From DASQWC01 sp035640475 (GTDB lineage: Bacteria > Actinomycetota > JAICYB01): 15,886 bases of DNA. This document shows positions 1 to 6,913 of the stretch, piece after piece (the stretch's first letter is position 1; the number at the start of each line of letters is the position of its first letter). Below the pieces are notes generated by a model. The model was given only the letters and a program-made list of their open reading frames with translations. It searched no databases and had not been told where the DNA came from. The position numbers were made by a program, and so were the translations under genes. The DNA lies in contig DASQWC010000117.1 in the NCBI GenBank assembly GCA_035640475.1, forward strand, positions 1 through 15,886, read 5' to 3'.

Positions 1-1
1 T

Positions 2-1081
2 GAGTGGGCACACGGTCTGTCGGCGTCGGGCTGGGCGCTTGGACCGATTCCATACAAGGAGACGGCCGTCATGGCCTACGCCCCGTGGGGCTACAAGCGA
101 CTGGCCGACAAGCTCATCGACGCAGATGAGCGCATCACGCCGTTGCTGCACGCGTTCATATCGGGGGTCATCCGGTCGTCAGACGCGATCGAAGCGGTGG
201 TCGTCGCGACGAAGAGAGGTCCGCGTGCAGTGCGCGGGCGAGTGTTCGTGGACGCCACTGGTGACGCCGACGTCGTCTTTCACGCCGGGTGCCCATGGGA
301 GATGGGGGAGCCGGGCCGCGTCCAGTACCCGTCGATGCAGTTCTACATGCAGAACGTCGACCTCCCCAAGGCGATGGAGGCCGGGCTCGGCATCCTCGGC
401 GACAAGATTCAGGACGCGATCGCCGACGGCACCTATGCGCTCACGAGGGCCGGTGGCGCGGTAATCCCGACGATGCGCGAAGGCGAGGTCGTCGGCGCGA
501 TGACGCGAGTCTCCAACCCGGACGGCGGCCCTCCGGACGCCACCGACGTCGTCGCGCTGACGGAGGCGGAGATCACGGGCCGGGCCATCGCCGAGGAGGC
601 TGCGCGGTTCCTCGTCGGCGAGATGCCGGGTTTCGCATCGGCCTTTCTGCAGGACACGGCGGTCACGCTCGGTGTTCGCGAGACGCGACACGCTCTCGGC
701 GAGCACGTCGTAACGTTCGATGAAGCCCTCGCGTGCACGAAGCATCCGGACGGCGTCGCGGCGAGCGCTTGGCCGTTCGAGTTCCACACCGACGCATCGC
801 AGACGCGGTGGGAGTTCCTTCCCGCCGGCGACTGGTTCGAGATCCCGCTGCGAAGCCTGATCGTGCGCGACTCGGCGAATCTGCTCGCCGCCGGACGATG
901 CGTATCGGCGACGCACGAAGCACTCGCGTCGTCCCGGGTGACCGGTGTGTGCATGGCGATCGGCGAGGCTGCCGGCATCGTTGCGGCGACGAGTGTGGCT
1001 GAGGACCGAACACCGCGCGAGGTCGACGGCGAGAAGGTTCGCGCAGACCTCGTTTCGCGCGGCGTGCTGCCGTCCCGATGA
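2..1081 (+). CDS. FAD-dependent oxidoreductase (FAD_oxidored family), C-terminal part
   Basis: The frame is open from base 2, so the N-terminus lies outside the window and about 359 residues are visible. The first in-window ATG (71) is internal, because the residues before it read as normal coding sequence. Two motifs point to the FAD_oxidored family (PF12831-like). One is VFVDATGDADVVFHAG, the mid-protein FAD-contacting segment. The other is NLLAAGRCVSATHEAL followed by VCMAIGEAAGIVAA, the typical C-terminal FAD-binding closure. The N-terminal dinucleotide-binding GxGxxG must lie upstream. The substrate cannot be inferred. The stop codon overlaps the ligase start in ATGA, which implies translational coupling with that gene. 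The family call is firm and the reaction is unknown. Confidence 0.85.
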   Translation, partial: EWAHGLSASGWALGPIPYKETAVMAYAPWGYKRLADKLIDADERITPLLHAFISGVIRSSDAIEAVVVATKRGPRAVRGRVFVDATGDADVVFHAGCPWEMGEPGRVQYPSMQFYMQNVDLPKAMEAGLGILGDKIQDAIADGTYALTRAGGAVIPTMREGEVVGAMTRVSNPDGGPPDATDVVALTEAEITGRAIAEEAARFLVGEMPGFASAFLQDTAVTLGVRETRHALGEHVVTFDEALACTKHPDGVAASAWPFEFHTDASQTRWEFLPAGDWFEIPLRSLIVRDSANLLAAGRCVSATHEALASSRVTGVCMAIGEAAGIVAATSVAEDRTPREVDGEKVRADLVSRGVLPSR

Positions 1082-2556
1082 CAAACCTGTCGAGCATTCT
1101 GGACACGACCGCCGAGCGGATGCCCGAGGCCGCCGCGATCGTCTTCGAGGGAACGACGACGTCCTACGCGTCCCTCGCGCGCTCCGCGCACGGCGTCGCC
1201 GCGGACCTGGCGGCAAAGGGCGTCTCGAAGGGCGATCGCGTGGCGGTGTGGCTCCCGAACCACCCGGCCTTCGCGTCGGTGATGTACGGCGTGCTGCGCC
1301 TGGGCGCCGTCGTCGTACCGGTGCATGCCGCCCTGACCAAGCCGGAAGCGCGGCATATCCTCGCGGACGCCGGCGTGAAGGCGGTCTTCATGGGCTCGGC
1401 GCAGGCAGCGGCCGGCGGCGACGAGCTCGTGGGCGAGCTCGGGTTGCACGGTGTCGTCGTGAAGGACGCATTCGACACGGCAACGGACGAGGCACCGATG
1501 ACGGCCGAGGTGGACGATTCCGATCTCGCGGTCATCGCCTACACATCGGGGACGTCCGGACTCCCGAAGGGGGCGATGCTCACCCACGCGAACCTGAGCG
1601 CGAATCTCGACCAGATGAGCCGTACGCCGATCGCGGTCGGGCCCGAGGACGCGGTGCTGTGCGTTCTGCCGCTCTTCCACATCTTCGGTCTCAACGTCGT
1701 GCTCAATCTCGCGGTGAAGGTGGGCGCGAAAGTCGTCCTGCACGAGCGCTTCGATCCCCGCGGCTCGATGGATGCCGTCCGTGAGCACGGCATCACCGTC
1801 GTCGCCGGCGCGCCGCCGGTGTACGTCGCGTGGCTTTCGGTTCCCGACGCACCCTCCGACGCCTTTGCGAACGTGCGCATCGCCGTGTCGGGAGCCGCGC
1901 CGTTGCCGCCGACCGTGCTGGCGGCGTTCGGCGATCGCTTCGGCGTGACGATCTGGGAGGGATACGGGCTGACCGAGACGTCGCCGGCACTGACGTTCAC
2001 GGGGATCGGCGGCGTCGCGAAGCCCGGATCGATCGGCCGCGCGCTCGACGGCGTCGACATCAGGCTCGTCGATGAAGCCGGGGACGACGTCGAGCCCGGC
2101 GATCCTGGGGAGATCGTCGTCCGAGGGCCGAACGTCTTCGCGGGCTATTGGAACCAACCCGAGTACACCCAACAAGCATTCGTGGACGGATGGTTCAGAA
2201 CCGGTGACGTCGGCGTCGCCGACGACGACGGAGATCTGTTCCTAGTCGACAGGCGCCGCGACCTGATCATCGTGTCCGGATTCAACGTTTATCCGCGGGA
2301 GGTCGAGGACGTGCTGCGTCGTCATCCAAAAGTCGGCGACTGCGCCGTCGTGGGCGACGACGACGAGCGAACGGGCGAGCACGTGCGTGCGATCGTCGTC
2401 GCCGATCCTCCGGGGGAATCGGTCGATCCGCAAGAGCTGATCGAGTTCTGTGGTCGCAGCCTCGCGCCGTACAAGGTGCCCTCCATCGTCGAGATCGTCC
2501 CGGAGATCCCGCGCAACGCGGCCGGCAAAGTCCTCCGGCGCGTCCTGCGCAGCTAG
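1078..2556 (+). CDS. AMP-dependent synthetase/ligase (acyl-CoA ligase-like)
   Basis: This is a 492-residue ANL-superfamily adenylating enzyme, expected to activate a carboxylic acid to acyl-AMP and then to a CoA thioester. The core motifs occur in order. The phosphate-binding loop YTSGTSGLPKG starts at residue 155. YGLTETSP starts at about 296. GYWNQPEYTQ and DGWFRTGDVG carry the ribose-binding Asp. DRRRDLIIVSGFNVYPREVE is the hinge region, and PRNAAGKVLRR holds the catalytic Lys484. The architecture resembles medium/long-chain fatty-acid-CoA ligases (FadD/MenE-like), but substrate specificity cannot be read. The ATG at 1078 overlaps the upstream oxidoreductase stop by 4 nt, so the two are probably co-translated. 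The stop is followed after 3 nt by the next gene, which suggests one transcript. Confidence 0.92.
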   Translation: MTNLSSILDTTAERMPEAAAIVFEGTTTSYASLARSAHGVAADLAAKGVSKGDRVAVWLPNHPAFASVMYGVLRLGAVVVPVHAALTKPEARHILADAGVKAVFMGSAQAAAGGDELVGELGLHGVVVKDAFDTATDEAPMTAEVDDSDLAVIAYTSGTSGLPKGAMLTHANLSANLDQMSRTPIAVGPEDAVLCVLPLFHIFGLNVVLNLAVKVGAKVVLHERFDPRGSMDAVREHGITVVAGAPPVYVAWLSVPDAPSDAFANVRIAVSGAAPLPPTVLAAFGDRFGVTIWEGYGLTETSPALTFTGIGGVAKPGSIGRALDGVDIRLVDEAGDDVEPGDPGEIVVRGPNVFAGYWNQPEYTQQAFVDGWFRTGDVGVADDDGDLFLVDRRRDLIIVSGFNVYPREVEDVLRRHPKVGDCAVVGDDDERTGEHVRAIVVADPPGESVDPQELIEFCGRSLAPYKVPSIVEIVPEIPRNAAGKVLRRVLRS

Positions 2557-2559
2557 CGC

Positions 2560-3201
2560 GTGTTCGTCTTCCCGCTTGCGGCGACGATCGTCGCTGCAGT
2601 CTTCAGCGTCGCGACGTGGCGGGCGTCCCGCAACCGCGGTGCGGCGCTGCGTGTGTGGTCCGTCGCGCTCGCGCAGTTCACGATCGGCTCGGCGGCTCTG
2701 GCCTGGGGCATCGCATTCGGATGGACGCCTGCCGTCTACCGCATCTTCTACATGTTCGGCGCCGTGCTGAACGTGGGGTGGCTCGGACTCGGAACGCTGT
2801 GGCTCGTCTGGCACCGCCCGGCCGCAATCGTCGCGACGATCGCGCTCACTGTGGTGAGTGTGTGGGCAGCGGCCGTCGTCGCAACCGTCGACTTCGTACC
2901 GCAAGCGCTGACGGTTCTGGTCCGGCACGAGCTCCCGGCGGCGCGCGACGTCATGCCCGTGCTCGCACGGAACCTGTCGCGCTGGTACTCGATTACCGGA
3001 TCGGTCGTCGTTCTCGCCGGGCTCGGCATGTCGCTTGCGATGCGGCGCAACGTCGCCGGGCTGGGTTTGCTCGCCTTCGGTGTGGTCGTCGCCGGCGTCT
3101 CGAGCGAGTTCGCACGTGCGGGGTTTGTCACGGTCTTCTCCGTGGGTCTGGCCGCCGGGATCGCGCTGATGTACACGGGCTTTGTGCGAACGACAACGTG
3201 A
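2560..3201 (+). CDS. hypothetical seven-helix integral membrane protein
   Basis: This 213-residue protein is not recognised as a named family. It is strongly hydrophobic, with about seven predicted membrane segments: residues 2-20, 33-53, 62-84, 88-110, 143-161, 164-182 and 188-209. A polar stretch of about 30 residues lies between helices 4 and 5. There is no cleavable signal peptide and no obvious catalytic or metal-binding motif. The GTG start lies 3 nt after the ligase stop and the next gene begins 13 nt downstream, so it appears to belong to the same transcript. Its place just before ccdA could hint at a role in membrane redox or cytochrome assembly, but that is inference from position only. 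Confidence 0.75.
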   Translation: MFVFPLAATIVAAVFSVATWRASRNRGAALRVWSVALAQFTIGSAALAWGIAFGWTPAVYRIFYMFGAVLNVGWLGLGTLWLVWHRPAAIVATIALTVVSVWAAAVVATVDFVPQALTVLVRHELPAARDVMPVLARNLSRWYSITGSVVVLAGLGMSLAMRRNVAGLGLLAFGVVVAGVSSEFARAGFVTVFSVGLAAGIALMYTGFVRTTT

Positions 3202-3214
3202 GTAGCGTGGAGTC

Positions 3215-3922
3215 GTGCTGGTCAAGGGTCTGATCACCTTCGGCGCAGGGGTCGTCGGATTCCTGTCGCCGTGCGTTTTGCCGCTTCTGCCGGGTTACGT
3301 CGGGTTCATGACCGGCAGCGGGGCCTCCGAACGCGTTTCGGTACGAAAGGCGCTGCCGGGAACCCTCGCGTTTGTCGCCGGGCTGACGGCCGTGTTTGTG
3401 TCGCTCGGCGCGACGGCATCGGTGCTGTCGGGGTTTCTCAACGACCACAAACGCACGATCGAGATCGGCGGGGGGTTGTTCATCGTCGTCCTCGGCCTGG
3501 TCATGCTCGCGGGTCCGCGCTTCGCGCTGGTGCTGCGCGAGCGACGATTCCACCTGAGGCCCGGCATCGGTGTCGTCCGGACGTTTGTTCTCGGTGCGGC
3601 CTTCGCGTTCGGCTGGACGCCGTGCATCGGACCGACATTGGGTGCCGCGCTGAACCTTGCCGCGACGTCGGACGGTCTCGGACATGGGATCGGTCTCCTC
3701 TTTGCGTACTCGCTCGGCATCGGGTTGCCGTTCGTCGCCGCGGGACTCGGGCTCCTCTCGTTCGGCGGTCGGCTGAAGCGGCACGCGGCGACGATCCAGA
3801 CGATCGGGGGTCTCGTGCTCGTGCTCGTCGGTGTGCTGATGGTCACCGGCCGTCTCACGATGATCACGATCTGGGCGCAGAGAGTTCTCTCGGGGGCCGG
3901 GCTCGATTTCTGGAACTTTTAG
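3215..3922 (+). CDS. ccdA: CcdA-family cytochrome c biogenesis / thiol-disulfide membrane transporter
   Basis: This 235-residue polytopic membrane protein belongs to the CcdA/DsbD transmembrane family. These proteins pass reducing equivalents from cytoplasmic thioredoxin across the membrane to apocytochrome c or to other extracytoplasmic thiols. Both hallmark cysteine motifs are present: FLSPCVLPLLPGYVGF (Cys20) in helix 1 and FGWTPCIGPTLGAAL (Cys137) in the pseudo-symmetric second half. About six hydrophobic helices and the length fit short CcdA proteins. The GTG at 3215 is chosen because the N-terminal helix begins directly after it. A TAGCGT hexamer at 3203-3208 is placed like a -10 element for a leaderless message. 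The usual partners resB, ccsA and a thioredoxin-like gene are not adjacent. CcdA next to heme genes is a common theme in actinomycetes. Confidence 0.9.
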   Translation: MLVKGLITFGAGVVGFLSPCVLPLLPGYVGFMTGSGASERVSVRKALPGTLAFVAGLTAVFVSLGATASVLSGFLNDHKRTIEIGGGLFIVVLGLVMLAGPRFALVLRERRFHLRPGIGVVRTFVLGAAFAFGWTPCIGPTLGAALNLAATSDGLGHGIGLLFAYSLGIGLPFVAAGLGLLSFGGRLKRHAATIQTIGGLVLVLVGVLMVTGRLTMITIWAQRVLSGAGLDFWNF

Positions 3923-3938
3923 AACTTGCCGCGACTGG

Positions 3939-3956
3939 TTGTGAACTTGTTCTCAA
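3939..3956. promoter_or_regulatory. Rex operator (ROP-like site) upstream of rex-hem operon
   Basis: The 18-bp element TTGTGAACTTGTTCTCAA closely matches the Rex operator pattern TTGTGAA-N4-TTCACAA. The left half is perfect and the right half has one mismatch (T at 3953 for A). Seven of nine dyad pairs are complementary. It lies 29 bp before the rex start codon and overlaps a possible -35 region, which suits repression. Autoregulation of rex and of downstream hem genes by Rex is known in Streptomyces coelicolor. Its operation here is inferred. Confidence 0.75.
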
Positions 3957-3976
3957 AGCTAGCGGGCTACTAGCAT
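3947..3976 (+). promoter_or_regulatory. candidate promoter of the rex-hem operon
   Basis: A weak -35-like TTGTTC (3947-3952) is followed after 18 bp by a -10-like TAGCAT (3971-3976, matching TAnnnT). The rex ATG begins 9 nt later, so the transcript would be almost leaderless. The -35 lies inside the Rex operator. An imperfect hairpin GCTAG/CTAGC (3958-3962 and 3970-3974) also surrounds the -10. The assignment rests on motif and position only. Confidence 0.4.
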
Positions 3977-3985
3977 CTGCGGCCG

Positions 3986-4675
3986 ATGCGACCCCAAGAC
4001 CGCACGAGGACCGGTGCTCGGGTGCGCGTTCGGCCGATCCCCGAGGCGACGGTCGCCCGGCTCCCCGTCTATCTGCGCGTTCTCGGTGAGCTCGCGTCGC
4101 AGCAGATCCAGACCGTGTCGTCCGAGCGACTGGCCGAGGCGGCCGGCGTCAATCCGCCGAAAGTGCGCAAGGATCTGTCCTACCTCGGGAGTTACGGCAC
4201 GCGCGGGGTCGGCTACGACGTCGAGTACCTCGTGTACCAGATCTCGCGGGAGCTCGGGCTCACACAGGACTGGCCCGTCGCAATCGTCGGGATGGGGAAC
4301 CTCGGCCAGGCCCTCGCCGGATACAAAGGCTTCGGCAAGCGCGGCTTTCGCATCTCGGCGCTGTTCGACAAGGACGATGCGCGCGTCGGACAGATGCTGG
4401 ACGACCTTCCCATCGAGCACGTGGACGAGCTCGAGCGGTCGCTGAAGGAGAAGGAGATCTCGATCGCGATCATCGCGACGCCGGCCCCGGCCGCACAGGA
4501 AACGGCCGAGCGGCTCGTCGCGGCCGGCGTCCGCTCGATCTTGAACTTCGCTCCGACCGTGCTCACCGTGCCGCCGAAGATCCACCTGCGGCAGGTCGAC
4601 CTGTCCGTCGAGCTCCAGATCCTTGCCTTCTACGAACAGCGCGCGATCGGCCGAAAGCGCGCGAATCGCGGCTAG
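3986..4675 (+). CDS. rex: Redox-sensing transcriptional repressor Rex
   Basis: This 229-residue Rex-family repressor senses NADH/NAD+: high NADH releases it from DNA. An N-terminal winged helix-turn-helix (about residues 17-77) contains LPVYLRVLGELA, the recognition region VNPPKVRKDLSYLGSYGTRGVGY, and the family-typical KVRKDLS. A Rossmann NAD(H)-binding domain follows with VAIVGMGNLGQAL (GxGxxG at 102-107), and a C-terminal helix resembles the domain-swapped dimer helix. The length is slightly above the usual 205-220 because of about 15 basic residues at the N-terminus. The ATG at 3986 is the first start after the operator/promoter region. It lies 16 nt upstream of hemA, matching rex-hemA linkage in actinomycetes. 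The operator at 3939-3956 predicts autoregulation. Confidence 0.97.
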   Translation: MRPQDRTRTGARVRVRPIPEATVARLPVYLRVLGELASQQIQTVSSERLAEAAGVNPPKVRKDLSYLGSYGTRGVGYDVEYLVYQISRELGLTQDWPVAIVGMGNLGQALAGYKGFGKRGFRISALFDKDDARVGQMLDDLPIEHVDELERSLKEKEISIAIIATPAPAAQETAERLVAAGVRSILNFAPTVLTVPPKIHLRQVDLSVELQILAFYEQRAIGRKRANRG

Positions 4676-4691
4676 TTAGACTTAGCTCGAG

Positions 4692-5954
4692 ATGGCAATC
4701 GTCGTCTGCGGCCTCAGTCACAAGACCGTGCCGCTTCCCGTTCTCGAGCAGCTGGCCGTCACCCCGGACGCGCTGCCGAAAGCACTCGCGCAGCTGATGG
4801 ACCAAGAGACACTGCACGAGGGCGTGATCCTGTCCACGTGCAACCGCACCGAGGTCTACGCGACGGTTCATCGGTTCCACCCGGCCGTTCAAGCGGCTCG
4901 CAGGTTTCTCTCCGACGTCTCCGGGGTTTCGCAAGACCGCATCTCGGACGGCCTGTACACCTACTACGACACCGACGCCGTCCGGCATCTGTTCAACGTC
5001 GCGTCGGGAACCGACTCGATGGTCGTCGGAGAGCCCGAGATCCTCGGACAGGTGCGCGAGGCGTTTCGTGTCGCGACCGAGGAAGGAACAGCGCGCCGAA
5101 TGCTCGGCGCGCTGTTCCAGCGTGCGCTCCGGGTCGGCAAGAGATCGCGGTCGGAGACCGCGATCTCTCGCCACGTCGTCTCGCTGCCACAAGCTGCGGC
5201 GCGCGTAGCGGCCGAGCTGTCCAACGGGCTCGAGGGAAAGTCCGTCGTCGTCGTCGGAGCCGGCCGCATCGGTGAGCTCGCCGCCCGAGCTGCGCGGGAG
5301 GGTGGGAGCGCGGAAGTCGTGATCGCCAACCGGAGCGTCGAGCGCGCGCGCAATCTCGCCGACAACCTCGGTGCGCGGTCGGCCGGACTCGACGAGCTTC
5401 CCGCGTTGCTGACAACTGCCGACGTTGTCATCACCGTGACGTCGTCGGCAGACCCGGTGATCGATCGCTCGATGCTCGAGCGCGCGACGGAAGGACGGAC
5501 GCTCGTCGCCGTCGACGTCGCGATGCCGCGCGATATCGAACCGGCCGCACGCGACCTTGCCGGCGTCGTCCTGCGCGACATCGACGATCTGCGCGGCGTT
5601 GTCGAGCAAGGGGCGGAGCTCAGGCGCGCCGAGCTGCCGAAGGTCGACGCGATCGTCTCGGAGGAGGTCGAGGAGTTTTGCGCGTGGGAGCGGTCGCTCG
5701 CGCTCGGGCCGGCCATCACCGAGCTGCGTGACTGGGCGGAGCGCATTCGGTCCGAAGAGGTGGCGAAACTCGCGCAGAAGCAGAACCTCACCGAGGACGA
5801 ACGCGCTGCCGTCGACCGGCTGACGCGCGGAATCGTGAACAAGCTGCTGCACCGTCCGATGACCCAGATCCGCGAGCTCGTGCGCAGCTCGGACGGCCAG
5901 GTGTTCCTCGAGGCGTTCCAGGAGATCTTTGGCACAGATCAGGATGCGCCGTAA
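4692..5954 (+). CDS. hemA: Glutamyl-tRNA reductase
   Basis: This 420-residue enzyme of the C5 heme pathway reduces glutamyl-tRNA(Glu) with NADPH to glutamate-1-semialdehyde in the cytoplasm. The N-terminal catalytic domain carries GLSHKTVPLPVLEQLAV and LSTCNRTEVYA with the nucleophilic Cys50. The NADPH-binding domain contains VVVVGAGRIGELAARAA (Gly189 region). VVGEPEILGQVREAF and LFQRAL..GKRSRSETAI are further family signatures, and the C-terminal dimerisation helix ends in LLHRPMTQIREL. The length is typical. The ATG at 4692 follows the rex stop by 16 nt and has no clear ribosome binding site. A TAGACT hexamer (4677-4682) could support a leaderless transcript. Codons 132-159 contain two striking inverted repeats, listed separately. 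The product feeds HemL, encoded at the far end of the operon. Confidence 0.98.
   Translation: MAIVVCGLSHKTVPLPVLEQLAVTPDALPKALAQLMDQETLHEGVILSTCNRTEVYATVHRFHPAVQAARRFLSDVSGVSQDRISDGLYTYYDTDAVRHLFNVASGTDSMVVGEPEILGQVREAFRVATEEGTARRMLGALFQRALRVGKRSRSETAISRHVVSLPQAAARVAAELSNGLEGKSVVVVGAGRIGELAARAAREGGSAEVVIANRSVERARNLADNLGARSAGLDELPALLTTADVVITVTSSADPVIDRSMLERATEGRTLVAVDVAMPRDIEPAARDLAGVVLRDIDDLRGVVEQGAELRRAELPKVDAIVSEEVEEFCAWERSLALGPAITELRDWAERIRSEEVAKLAQKQNLTEDERAAVDRLTRGIVNKLLHRPMTQIRELVRSSDGQVFLEAFQEIFGTDQDAP
5085..5118 (+). repeat. perfect 15-bp inverted repeat (hairpin) inside hemA
   Basis: The arms GGAACAGCGCGCCGA (5085-5099) and TCGGCGCGCTGTTCC (5104-5118) are exact reverse complements around the 4-nt loop ATGC. 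The hairpin is entirely within hemA codons for residues 132-143. It has no following T-run, so it is not a classic intrinsic terminator. Confidence 0.9.
5140..5168 (+). repeat. perfect 13-bp inverted repeat (hairpin) inside hemA
   Basis: The arms AGAGATCGCGGTC (5140-5152) and GACCGCGATCTCT (5156-5168) are exact reverse complements with the 3-nt loop GGA. The outer pairs involve the codons AGA (5142-5144) and TCT (5166-5168), both expected to be rare in so GC-rich a genome. It begins 21 bp after the first hairpin. Confidence 0.9.
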
Positions 5955-6891
5955 GGCGCCCCCTGTAACTGGGAACACGAGTAGGAGGCTGCGCCTCGGC
6001 ACCCGGGGCAGCAAGCTCGCTCTCGCCCAGACGGAGATCGCGGTCGCGGCGTTGCGCTTCGCGTCCCCCGAGCAGCTGGAAATCGAGGTCGTCCCCATCA
6101 CGACGAAGGGCGATTCCGTTACCGATCGGCCGTTCGAGCTGATCGGACCGAAAGGCGTCTTCGCCGCGGAGCTGCAGCGCGCGCTTCTGCGCGATGAGAT
6201 CGAGCTCGCCGTCCACAGCTTGAAGGACCTGCCGGCCGACGAGCCCGAAGGTCTTACGATCGCCGCGGTGTGTGAGCGGTCCGAGCCTGGAGACGTGCTC
6301 GTGTCGAAGGACGGCTCGACGCTCGCGTCCCTGCCGCCCGGCGCCGTCGTCGGGACGTCGTCTTCTCGCCGGCGAGTGCTCATCGCGATGATCCGGCCGG
6401 ACCTCGAGACGGCGCCGCTGCGCGGCAACGTCGACACACGGCTCGCCAAGGTACGGCGCGGCGAGGTCGACGCCGCCGTGCTCGCCGCGGCCGGGCTCGT
6501 GCGTCTCGGCCTCCGCGACGCAATCACGGAGTGGCTGGATCCGCACGCCTTCGTGCCGCCGCCGGGCCAGGGTGCGATCGCGATCGAAGCTCGGATGGAT
6601 CGCGGCGACCTCGCGTGGGTCGGTCGCGCGGATCACGCGGCGACGCGCGTGTGCGTCGAAGCGGAGCGCACGTTCATGCGCATCGTCGAAGGCGGGTGCG
6701 AGGTGCCGCTGGGCGCGTGGGCGCGCATGGAGGGCGAGGAGATCGTGTGCGAGGGCTTCCTCGCGGCTGCGGACGGAACGGCGTCGGTGCGTGAGACTGC
6801 GCGCGGCTCGGATGCCGCGGACGTAGGCGCCGAGCTGGCCCGTCGCATCGTCGCCGCCGGCGGCGCAGACCTCGCGCAACGGGCCCGCTGA
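5944..6891 (+). CDS. hemC: Porphobilinogen deaminase (hydroxymethylbilane synthase)
   Basis: This 315-residue cytoplasmic enzyme polymerises four porphobilinogens into hydroxymethylbilane, the third common step of tetrapyrrole synthesis. All signatures are visible: LRLGTRGSKLALAQTEIA near the N-terminus, HSLKDLPADEPEGL, GTSSSRRRVL, RGNVDTRLAKVRRGE, FVPPPGQGAIAIEAR, and EGGCEVPLGAWA. In the last, Cys252 attaches the dipyrromethane cofactor. The ATG at 5944 is preferred and overlaps hemA by 11 nt. A TTG at 5929 with GGAG 4 nt upstream is an alternative that adds five residues. The core family homology begins about 15 residues after the ATG, so both starts are possible. Confidence 0.97.
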   Translation: MRRKAPPVTGNTSRRLRLGTRGSKLALAQTEIAVAALRFASPEQLEIEVVPITTKGDSVTDRPFELIGPKGVFAAELQRALLRDEIELAVHSLKDLPADEPEGLTIAAVCERSEPGDVLVSKDGSTLASLPPGAVVGTSSSRRRVLIAMIRPDLETAPLRGNVDTRLAKVRRGEVDAAVLAAAGLVRLGLRDAITEWLDPHAFVPPPGQGAIAIEARMDRGDLAWVGRADHAATRVCVEAERTFMRIVEGGCEVPLGAWARMEGEEIVCEGFLAAADGTASVRETARGSDAADVGAELARRIVAAGGADLAQRAR

Positions 6892-6913
6892 GGGTCACTT
6901 AGGCTGGACTCCC

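Noticed and set aside
433..2175. Long minus-strand open frame of 580 codons opposite the oxidoreductase and ligase
   Set aside because: It mirrors two strongly supported + strand enzymes; its translation is Arg/His/Asp-rich low-complexity typical of GC-rich shadow frames and has no family motif.
3182..3196. TTGT-N7-ACAA inverted repeat before ccdA as a second Rex site
   Set aside because: It lacks the TTGTGAA/TTCACAA core and spacing of a Rex operator; only 4-bp arms match.
5085..5168. Intrinsic transcription terminator reading of the hemA hairpins
   Set aside because: Neither stem is followed by a T-rich tract and both lie in the middle of an intact coding sequence.
4563..6527. Minus-strand open frame of 654 codons opposite hemA and hemC
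   Set aside because: It is antisense to two unambiguous heme genes; composition is Arg/Ser-rich with no recognisable domain.
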